Below, one piece after another: positions 58,254-64,000 of a stretch of 64,000 bases of DNA. The notes beneath the pieces were generated by a model. It had not been told where the DNA came from and ran no database searches. It was given only the letters and a program-made list of their open reading frames with translations. Source of the DNA: Embleya sp045207785 (lineage in GTDB: Bacteria; Actinomycetota; Actinomycetes; Streptomycetales; Streptomycetaceae); the NCBI RefSeq assembly GCF_045207785.1, contig NZ_CP108776.1, positions 4,092,001 to 4,156,000 on the forward strand. Reading direction: 5' to 3'. Positions within the stretch are counted from its first letter, which is position 1, and each line of letters begins with the position of its first letter. The translations under genes and the position numbers were made by a program.

Positions 58254-58859
58254 GTGACGATCGACCCGGTCACCTTTGACGGTAGTGCCGTGGGTGAGTT
58301 CGACCAGGACCGCGCCGAGCGTGCGGTTCGGGAGTTGTTGATCGCGGTCGGGGAGAACCCCGACCGCGAGGGTCTCAAGGACACCCCGGCACGGGTGGCC
58401 AGGTCGTACCAGGAGATCTTCGGGGGCCTGCGCCAGAATCCCGAGGACGTCCTGACCACGACCTTCGACCTCGGCCACGACGAGATGGTCCTGGTCAAGG
58501 ACATCGAGGTCTACAGCACGTGCGAGCACCACCTCGTGACGTTCCACGGGGTCGCGCACGTGGGCTACATCCCGTCCGAGGACGGTCAGATCACCGGGCT
58601 CTCCAAGCTCGCGCGCCTGGTGGACGTGTACGCCAAGCGTCCGCAGGTGCAGGAGCGGCTGACCACGCAGATCGCCGACGCGCTCGTGAGCATCCTGCGT
58701 CCGCGCGGGGTGATCGTGGTCGTCGAGTGCGAGCACCTGTGCATGACCATGCGCGGCATACGGAAGCCGGGTGCGCGCACGGTCACGTCGGCCGTTCGCG
58801 GGCAGTTGCTCAACGCGGCGACGCGCGCCGAGGCGATGAGCCTGATCTTGAGTCGGTAG
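58254..58859 (+). CDS. folE: GTP cyclohydrolase I
   Basis: 201 aa, GTG start 2 nt after ftsH, so translation is probably coupled. Zinc and catalytic residues: STCEHHLVTFHG with Cys and two His near residue 82, and VVECEHLCMTMRGI with the third zinc ligand Cys near 160. It catalyses GTP to dihydroneopterin triphosphate, the first step of folate synthesis. Other folate genes (folP, folB, folK) follow after a terminator, so folE is regulated apart from them. Confidence 0.96.
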   Translation: MTIDPVTFDGSAVGEFDQDRAERAVRELLIAVGENPDREGLKDTPARVARSYQEIFGGLRQNPEDVLTTTFDLGHDEMVLVKDIEVYSTCEHHLVTFHGVAHVGYIPSEDGQITGLSKLARLVDVYAKRPQVQERLTTQIADALVSILRPRGVIVVVECEHLCMTMRGIRKPGARTVTSAVRGQLLNAATRAEAMSLILSR

Positions 58860-58898
58860 CGGGTTCCGCGCCGATAACAAGTCGCGACGCAGTAGTCA

Positions 58899-58929
58899 GG
58901 GGTTGACCGGGCAGCGCCCGGTCAACCCC
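58899..58929 (+). terminator. folE terminator abutting the folP -10 box
   Basis: Perfect 14-bp stem GGGGTTGACCGGGC / GCCCGGTCAACCCC with a 3-nt loop. The last base touches TACTCT (58930-58935), the putative folP -10; the left part of the stem carries TTGACC, which is a fair -35 about 21 nt away. Confidence 0.8.
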
Positions 58930-58942
58930 TACTCTGTTCCCC

Positions 58943-59827
58943 ATGACAGCGACGACCGGCCCGCGACATCGGGCCCCCGCCCGCCCGCCACGGGTGCGCG
59001 GCCTGCCCGAGTTCGGCCGGTGCGCGGTCATGGGTGTGGTCAATGTGACTCCCGACTCGTTCTCCGACGGCGGTCTGTGGTTCGACTCGAAGGCCGCCGT
59101 CACGCGCGGACTCGGGCTGCTCGAACAGGGCGCGGATCTGATCGACGTGGGCGGCGAGTCGACCCGGCCGGGGGCCGGACGTGTGGATGTGGACGAGGAG
59201 TTGCGTCGCGTCGTGCCGGTGGTGCGCGAGTTGGCCGCGGCCGGTGCGGTGGTCAGCGTGGACACCACCAGGGTCGAGGTCGCGAGCGCGGCGGTGGACG
59301 CCGGCGCGCGACTGGTCAACGACGTCAGCGGCGGGCTCGCCGACCCCGCGATGGCCGCGTACGTGGCCGAGAGCGGCGTACCGGTGGTGGTCATGCACTG
59401 GCGCGGGCACTCGCGGGCGATGCAGAACAACGCGGTCTACGCCGACGTGGTCGCCGAGGTGCGCGCCGAACTGGCCGAGCGGATGGACAAGGTCGTCTCG
59501 GCCGGTGTCGACCCCGAGGCGATCGTGCTCGACCCGGGCCTGGGCTTCGCGAAGACGGCCGAGCACAACTGGCCGCTGCTCGCCCACCTGGACGTGCTGC
59601 ACGAACTCGGCCGGCCGCTGCTCGTGGCCGCGTCCCGCAAGACGTTCCTGGGGCGGCTGCTGGCCGCCGAGGACGGCTCACTGCGCCCGCCCCGCGGGCG
59701 CGACGACGCGACGGCGGCGGTCTCCGCGCTGGCCGCCGCCGCGGGCGCGTGGGCCGTCCGTGTGCACGAGGTGCCCGCTTCGCTCGACGCGGTCAAGGTG
59801 GCGGCTGCCTGGCAGGAGGCCCGATGA
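58943..59827 (+). CDS. folP: Dihydropteroate synthase
   Basis: 294 aa. Family motifs: VMGVVNVTPDSFSDGG near residue 29, IDVGGESTRPGA near 67, VSVDTTR near 107, VNDVSGG, and the C-terminal DGxR-equivalent AVRVHEVP. It joins dihydropterin pyrophosphate with p-aminobenzoate and is the sulfonamide target. ATG 58943 follows TACTCT by 7 nt with no Shine-Dalgarno, so the transcript is probably leaderless. Its stop overlaps the next start by 4 nt. Confidence 0.95.
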   Translation: MTATTGPRHRAPARPPRVRGLPEFGRCAVMGVVNVTPDSFSDGGLWFDSKAAVTRGLGLLEQGADLIDVGGESTRPGAGRVDVDEELRRVVPVVRELAAAGAVVSVDTTRVEVASAAVDAGARLVNDVSGGLADPAMAAYVAESGVPVVVMHWRGHSRAMQNNAVYADVVAEVRAELAERMDKVVSAGVDPEAIVLDPGLGFAKTAEHNWPLLAHLDVLHELGRPLLVAASRKTFLGRLLAAEDGSLRPPRGRDDATAAVSALAAAAGAWAVRVHEVPASLDAVKVAAAWQEAR

Positions 59828-60288
59828 ACCCGATTGACGACCAGACGACGCCCGAGGCGGACGCGGTACGCGAGGTCAACCTCGCGCTGTGGACGGCCGT
59901 CGAGGAGGGCGACATCGACGCCCTCGGCGCGATCTGGGCCGACGGCCCCGACGCGCCGAGCGTCACCTGCGTGCACCCGGGCTGGCCCGCGCTGCACGGG
60001 CGGGCCGAGATCCTGCGGTCGTACGCGCTGATCATGGCCAACACCGCCTACGTCCAGTTCTTCCTGACCGACGTCGAGGTCAAGCTGGCCGGCGAGGTCG
60101 CGGTGCTGTCCTGTACGGCGAACATGCTCACCGGGATGGCCGAGGAGGACGGCGGCGACGAGGCCGGCTTCGCGGGCGGCCGCGCGGTCGTCACGAACGT
60201 CTTCCGCAGGACACCGACGGGTTGGCGGTTGTGGCTGCACCACGCGTCCCCGGTGATGGCCGAGGTCGACGCGGAAGAGGAGATCTGA
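59824..60288 (+). CDS. NTF2/SnoaL-like protein in the folate operon
   Basis: 154 aa. Small cone-shaped NTF2-like fold: AVREVNLALWTAVEEGDIDA, the conserved W-x-D in AIWADGPD, a HPGWPALHGRAEILRSY segment, and the last strand WRLWLHHASPV. This domain serves in many enzymes and accessory proteins. The 4-nt overlap with folP and its place before folB suggest a folate-linked role. Homologues lie in this position in other actinobacteria; function unknown. Confidence 0.85.
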   Translation: MNPIDDQTTPEADAVREVNLALWTAVEEGDIDALGAIWADGPDAPSVTCVHPGWPALHGRAEILRSYALIMANTAYVQFFLTDVEVKLAGEVAVLSCTANMLTGMAEEDGGDEAGFAGGRAVVTNVFRRTPTGWRLWLHHASPVMAEVDAEEEI

Positions 60289-60477
60289 CCGTTCGCGACC
60301 CCATTTGGGCGTGGTTTGTGCGCGCTTGCGGCACCCGGACGGCGAAACCTGTCCGGATCGCTGGGTACATTCGTACCGCACAGAGGTGGTCCGGCCGTCG
60401 GCGCGACCGCCCCTCGGTGGGCCCGTGACCGGCCGCCGAGGTGCGCAGTGATGGGATACGCGCCGAGGAGGCGACTG

Positions 60478-60840
60478 ATGCTGGACCGCGTCTCGCTGCG
60501 GGGACTGAAGGCCCGCGGCAACCATGGAGTGTTCGCGAAGGAACGCGAAGAGGGCCAGACCTTCGTCGTCGACATCGTGCTCGGGGTCGACACCCGACCC
60601 GCCGCGCGGTCCGACGACCTGACCCTCACCGTGCACTACGGCGAGGTCGCCGAGGACGTGGTCGGTGTGGTCCAGGGCGACCCGGTCGACCTGATCGAGA
60701 CGCTCGCGCAGCGGATCGCCGACGTCTGCCTCGCCCGCCCGCTGGTCCAGGAGGTCGAAGTGATCGTGCACAAGCCCGACGCGCCCATCACCGTCCCGTT
60801 CGACGACGTGACCGTCACCATCGTGCGGGGGCGGTCCTGA
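60478..60840 (+). CDS. folB: Dihydroneopterin aldolase
   Basis: 120 aa from ATG 60478, preceded by GAGGAG with 7-nt spacing; ATG 60451 is in frame but lacks a good site. Motifs: LRGLKARGNHGVFAKEREEG with the substrate-facing Glu, VHYGEVAEDV, and the C-terminal VHKPDAPITVPFDDV. It cleaves dihydroneopterin to hydroxymethyldihydropterin, the folK substrate. Stop and folK start overlap by one base. Confidence 0.94.
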   Translation: MLDRVSLRGLKARGNHGVFAKEREEGQTFVVDIVLGVDTRPAARSDDLTLTVHYGEVAEDVVGVVQGDPVDLIETLAQRIADVCLARPLVQEVEVIVHKPDAPITVPFDDVTVTIVRGRS

Positions 60841-61427
60841 TGACCGACGCCGTCGACGCGTCGTCGCGCGAGCCGGCCGAGGAGCCCGCCGTCGAGACCA
60901 CCGCACAGCGCGCGCTGCTGACCTGGAGCCGGGTCGTGCTCGCGCTCGGCAGCAACCTGGGCAACCGCCTGGAGACCCTCCAGGGGGCGATCGACGAGAT
61001 CGCCGACACCCCGGGCGTGAGCCTGACCCGGGTCTCCCCGGTGTACGAGACCGCGCCGGTGGGCGGTCCCGAGCAGGGGACCTACTTCAACGCGGTCGTC
61101 GAGCTGCGCACGCTGCTGACCCCGGACCTGGTCCTGGAGCGCGGCAACTCGGTCGAGGAGGCCTTCCAGCGGGTCCGGGTCGAACGCTGGGGCCCGCGCA
61201 CGCTCGACGTCGACGTGATCTGGTTCGAGAACGTCGTGCAGGACGACCCGCGCCTGACGCTGCCGCACCCTCGGGCGCACGAGCGCTCGTTCGTGCTCGC
61301 GCCGTGGCACGACATCGACCCCGAGGCGGAGGTACCGGGCCACGGCCGGGTCGCCGACCTGCTCGCGCAGGTGGGCCTCGAAGGGGTACACCGCCGTGAC
61401 GACCTGGAGCTGACCGCAGACCGATGA
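60840..61427 (+). CDS. folK: Hydroxymethyldihydropterin pyrophosphokinase
   Basis: 195 aa. HPPK motifs: ALGSNLGNRLETLQ near residue 39, SPVYETAPVGGPEQGTYFN near 68, the RWGPRTLDVDVIWF signature near 119 (ATP and Mg2+ binding, two Asp), and LPHPRAHERSFVLAPW near 144. It transfers pyrophosphate from ATP to give the folP substrate. The first about 30 residues are an extra acidic extension. Overlaps the following DUF3180 gene by 4 nt. Confidence 0.95.
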   Translation: MTDAVDASSREPAEEPAVETTAQRALLTWSRVVLALGSNLGNRLETLQGAIDEIADTPGVSLTRVSPVYETAPVGGPEQGTYFNAVVELRTLLTPDLVLERGNSVEEAFQRVRVERWGPRTLDVDVIWFENVVQDDPRLTLPHPRAHERSFVLAPWHDIDPEAEVPGHGRVADLLAQVGLEGVHRRDDLELTADR

Positions 61428-61900
61428 AGCCCACGCGCCCGCTCGTCCTGCTCGCGCTCGCCCTCGCGGCGGGTGGCGTCGCGTATGCCGGGATCGACCT
61501 GTGGGATTCGCGCGGTACGCCGCCGGGTGTCCCGGTCCTGGCCCCGATCGTGCTCCTGTGCCTGGCCGCGATCGCGCTGGCGACCGCGTTGTCGCTGCGC
61601 TCGCGGTTGAAGGCGCAGCGCGAGCGGCGGGTGGACGCGCGCCCGGTGGACCCGTTGACGGCCGCCCGCGCGGTGGTCTTCGCCAAGGCCAGCTCGCTGG
61701 TCGGCGCGCTCGTGGTGGGCCTGTACGGCGGCTACGCGCTCTACCTGACCGGCTTCCTGGAGGTCTCCGAACGCTCCGAGCAGGCCCGACGCTGCGCCTT
61801 CGCCGTGGGCGCGGGGGTGCTGCTGGTCGCCGCCTCCCTGTACCTGGAACGCATACTCCGCGTCCCGGAGGACCCCGACGACCCCGCCGCAAAGGCATAG
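61424..61900 (+). CDS. DUF3180 membrane protein
   Basis: 158 aa. Four hydrophobic segments: PLVLLALALAAGGVAYAGI, VLAPIVLLCLAAIALATAL, SSLVGALVVGLYGGYALYL and FAVGAGVLLVAASLYLERIL, with a conserved DPLTAARAVVFAKASSL stretch between the second and third. DUF3180 proteins commonly follow folK in actinobacteria. Function unknown. A strong terminator follows. Confidence 0.9.
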   Translation: MKPTRPLVLLALALAAGGVAYAGIDLWDSRGTPPGVPVLAPIVLLCLAAIALATALSLRSRLKAQRERRVDARPVDPLTAARAVVFAKASSLVGALVVGLYGGYALYLTGFLEVSERSEQARRCAFAVGAGVLLVAASLYLERILRVPEDPDDPAAKA

Positions 61901-61905
61901 TCGTC

Positions 61906-61950
61906 CTCGATCGCCGGACGGGCTCGTTCCCGGCCCGTCCGGCGATCGAG
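61906..61950. terminator. Bidirectional terminator between convergent genes
   Basis: Perfect 18-bp stem CTCGATCGCCGGACGGGC / GCCCGTCCGGCGATCGAG with a 9-nt loop, between stops at 61900 (+) and 61959 (-). Confidence 0.85.
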
Positions 61951-61958
61951 CACGAATC

Positions 61959-63110
61959 TCAGCCCTCGATGGTGTCGAGCACGACCTCGGCCAGGGGGAT
62001 GTCGAGCTCCTCCGCACCGATCGACCGCCGCAGGGCCTCGTGCAGTTTGGCCGGCGTCAGGACGCCCACGAAGCGGTCGCCGTCCACGACCGCGATCCAC
62101 CCCGCGTCGTGCTGCAGCATCTCGCCGAAGGCCTGCTTGAGCGACGCCCGTACCGGCACCCACGCCTCCATCCGCCGCGCGCGGTCGCGGACCGTGCCGG
62201 CGACGGACTGGCGGTCGTCGACCCAGCCGTGCAGATTGCCGTCGTCGTCGAGCACGACGGCCCAGCGCGAACCGGCCTCGCGCAGCTTCGCGAGTGCCTC
62301 CGGCATCGGGTCGTCCAGGCGCACGATCGGCGGGACTTCGAGGTCTTCCGGAGTGATCTCGGTCACCGACAGGCGCTTGAGCCCGCGGTCCGCGCCGACG
62401 AAGTCGGCCACGTAGTCGTTCGCGGGCGCACCGAGCACGCTGGACGGCGTGTCGAACTGCTCGATGTGGCCGCCCATCGAGAACACCGCCATCCGGTCGC
62501 CGAGGCGGACCGCCTCCTCGATGTCGTGCGTGACGAACAGGATCGTCTTCTTGAGCTCGTGCTGGAGGCGCAGGAACTCGGTCTGCAGCCGCTCGCGCAC
62601 GACCGGGTCCACCGCGCCGAACGGCTCGTCCATGAGCAGCACGGGCGGATCGGCCGCGAGCGCGCGGGCCACCCCGACGCGCTGGCGCTGACCGCCGGAG
62701 AGCTGGTGCGGGTAGCGATCGCCCAGCTTGGCCGGGTCGAGGCCGACCATGTCGAGCAGTTCGACGGCGCGGGCCTTGGCCTTCCTGCGATCCCAGCCGA
62801 GCAGACTCGGCACCGTGACGGTGTTCTCGATCACGGTGCGATGCGGGAACAGGCCCCCGGACTGGATCACGTAGCCCATCCGCCGGCGCAGCTTGACCGG
62901 GTCGGCCCGGGTGATGTCCTCGTCGTCCAGGAAGATCCGCCCCGAGGTGGGCTCGATCAGCCGGTTGACCATCTTCATGGTGGTGGTCTTGCCGCATCCG
63001 GAGGGACCGACGAGGGTGACCAGCTCGCCCGCGGCGACCTCCAGGGACAGTTCCGCGACCGCCTCCGTGCCGTCGGGGTACCGCTTGGTGACGCGGTCGA
63101 GCCGGATCAT
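61959..63110 (-). CDS. Osmolyte ABC transporter ATPase (OpuCA/ProV-like, CBS domains)
   Basis: 383 aa. Walker A VGPSGCGKTTTMKMVNRL near residue 33, signature LSGGQRQRVGVARALA near 132, Walker B VLLMDEPFGAVDP near 153, H-loop VTHDIEEAVRLGD. The C-terminal about 110 residues form two CBS-like repeats (GSRWAVVLDDDGNLHGWVDD and GWIAVVDGDRFVGVLTPAKL), which sense ionic strength or nucleotides in this family. It powers glycine-betaine or choline uptake. The permease gene is divergent rather than in the same operon. Confidence 0.93.
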   Translation of the reverse strand: MIRLDRVTKRYPDGTEAVAELSLEVAAGELVTLVGPSGCGKTTTMKMVNRLIEPTSGRIFLDDEDITRADPVKLRRRMGYVIQSGGLFPHRTVIENTVTVPSLLGWDRRKAKARAVELLDMVGLDPAKLGDRYPHQLSGGQRQRVGVARALAADPPVLLMDEPFGAVDPVVRERLQTEFLRLQHELKKTILFVTHDIEEAVRLGDRMAVFSMGGHIEQFDTPSSVLGAPANDYVADFVGADRGLKRLSVTEITPEDLEVPPIVRLDDPMPEALAKLREAGSRWAVVLDDDGNLHGWVDDRQSVAGTVRDRARRMEAWVPVRASLKQAFGEMLQHDAGWIAVVDGDRFVGVLTPAKLHEALRRSIGAEELDIPLAEVVLDTIEG

Positions 63111-63261
63111 GGGAACCCTCCGGGGGTATGGCGGACGGACGTGGCAGGTGTTCGGAGACCCGGACGATGCCCGACCCCCAGGGGTGGCAACGTACCCGGG
63201 CCGCCCGCCTCACGCACCGGGTGTGGCGGCGATCACGGGAATGGTCATATGAACGCTGGGG

Positions 63262-63274
63262 TAGGGTCCGGCCC
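63262..63274 (+). promoter_or_regulatory. Leaderless-type -10 box of the permease gene
   Basis: TAGGGT (63262-63267), then 7 nt, then GTG 63275. No Shine-Dalgarno is present. The divergent ATPase gene starts at 63110, leaving about 164 nt for both promoters. Confidence 0.5.
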
Positions 63275-64000
63275 GTGATTGTGGCCTCCGGTGACTGCCT
63301 GACGCGCAACTCGTGGGTCTGTGGGAAGTACTTGGACGAGTACTCCGAGGAGATCACCACGGCGTTGCGTGAACATGTCTACCTCACCGCCGTTTCCGTG
63401 TTGATCGGCCTGCTCGTCGCGTTCCCGATGGCCCTGGCGGCCCGGCGATGGCGGCCGGCCGGCAGTGTGCTGCTGGGCTCGACGACCATCCTCTACACGA
63501 TCCCCTCGCTCGCGATGTTCGCGATCCTGCAACCTTTCACGGGGCTTACGGAAACGACCGTGATCATCGGGCTGGTGCTGTACTCGTTGACCATCCTGGT
63601 TCGGAACATGCTGGCCGGGCTGCAGTCGGTGCCGCCCGACGTGGTCGAGGCGGCGAGGGGCATGGGCTACGGGTCGGGGCGGTTGCTGTTCCAGGTCGAG
63701 TTGCCGCTCGCGCTGCCCGCGATCATGGCGGGCGTGCGGGTCGCGACGGTGTCCACCGTGGCGCTCACCACGGTCGGCGCGATCGTGGGTTCGGGCGGGC
63801 TCGGCAACCTGATCTACTCGGGCATCGACACGCTCTTCAAGGCACAGGTGCTGACCGCGTCGGTGCTGTGCGTCGCGCTCGCGATCACCGCCGACCTGCT
63901 GTTGCTCGGCGTACAGCGGCTGTTGACGCCGTGGGAGCGCGCGAGTGGACGCATGCGGCGCCGGTCCCCGGTGACCGCGCCCACGGCCGAGGTCGAGCTC
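63275..64000 (+). CDS. Osmolyte ABC transporter permease (OpuCB-like), 3' end outside window
   Basis: 242 residues are visible and the frame is still open at the window end. At least five membrane helices follow a short periplasmic-type start (WVCGKYLDEYSEEITTALRE). The EAA loop, EAARGMGYGSGRLLFQVELP near residue 128, contacts the ATPase. LTTVGAIVGSGGLGNLIYSG is typical of the betaine/choline family. With the divergent ATPase it forms the start of an osmolyte uptake system; the binding protein and second permease probably follow outside the window. Confidence 0.92.
   Translation, partial: MIVASGDCLTRNSWVCGKYLDEYSEEITTALREHVYLTAVSVLIGLLVAFPMALAARRWRPAGSVLLGSTTILYTIPSLAMFAILQPFTGLTETTVIIGLVLYSLTILVRNMLAGLQSVPPDVVEAARGMGYGSGRLLFQVELPLALPAIMAGVRVATVSTVALTTVGAIVGSGGLGNLIYSGIDTLFKAQVLTASVLCVALAITADLLLLGVQRLLTPWERASGRMRRRSPVTAPTAEVEL

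Overview
The window is high-GC actinobacterial DNA, most likely a Streptomyces-like member of the Streptomycetaceae. Coding regions have strongly GC-biased third positions. Several genes start with GTG or TTG. The proteins are typical of the group: an MFS-thymidylate kinase fusion, a topoisomerase I with a lysine-rich tail, Tap/Slp-type lipoproteins, a LAXTG surface protein and a DUF2342 metalloprotease. The organism is inferred from gene content only.

Layout. 1-17.5 kb: a core block with hppA (5' end outside the window), a small lipoprotein, a class I methyltransferase, topA, the MFS-tmk fusion, holB, an esterase and two tandem Tap-like lipoprotein hydrolases. 17.58-17.66 kb: tRNA-Thr(CGT). 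17.66-29.43 kb: an accessory island with visibly lower GC, bounded by a 28-bp exact repeat of the tRNA 3' end. 29.6-33 kb: an FtsX-type ABC exporter. 33-48.9 kb: mixed lineage genes, including a sortase-anchored NHL propeller, a cobalamin riboswitch with a FhuF-like Fe-S protein, an 11-residue-repeat protein, an L,D-transpeptidase, a two-domain TerD protein, two LLM oxidoreductases, an SDR with a divergent MarR regulator, an AlaX-like protein and a DedA protein. 49.1-61.9 kb: a second core block with a NlpC/P60 hydrolase, ppa, dacB, a DUF2342 metalloprotease, tilS, hpt, ftsH, folE, folP, an NTF2-like protein, folB, folK and a DUF3180 protein. 61.9-64 kb: an OpuC-like osmolyte ABC transporter, cut by the window end.

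The island is the most interesting region. It holds a small membrane protein and a double-HTH regulator, then a tight four-gene operon: a GHKL (MutL/MORC-type) ATPase with an internal zinc knuckle, an Mrr-like nuclease fused to an SF2 helicase, an unrecognised 193-aa protein, and a protein with a sigma-region-4-like HTH. Next to it lies a complete Eco29kI-type restriction-modification set: a GIY-YIG nuclease, a divergent C5-cytosine methylase, and a Vsr nuclease with an extra N-terminal domain. GHKL ATPases in operons with methylases, Vsr proteins and helicases were described by Iyer, Abhiman and Aravind (2008). This exact combination is a good candidate for a composite anti-phage system. No integrase is visible; a frameshifted transposase tail lies near the right end.

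Regulation seen directly: one cobalamin riboswitch, several strong terminator hairpins between convergent genes, a MarR-type palindrome, and a recurring TANNNT box 6-8 nt before a start codon without a Shine-Dalgarno, which points to leaderless transcripts for tmk, the cytosine methylase, marR, the 47957 gene, the 52917 metalloprotease, folP and the OpuC permease.
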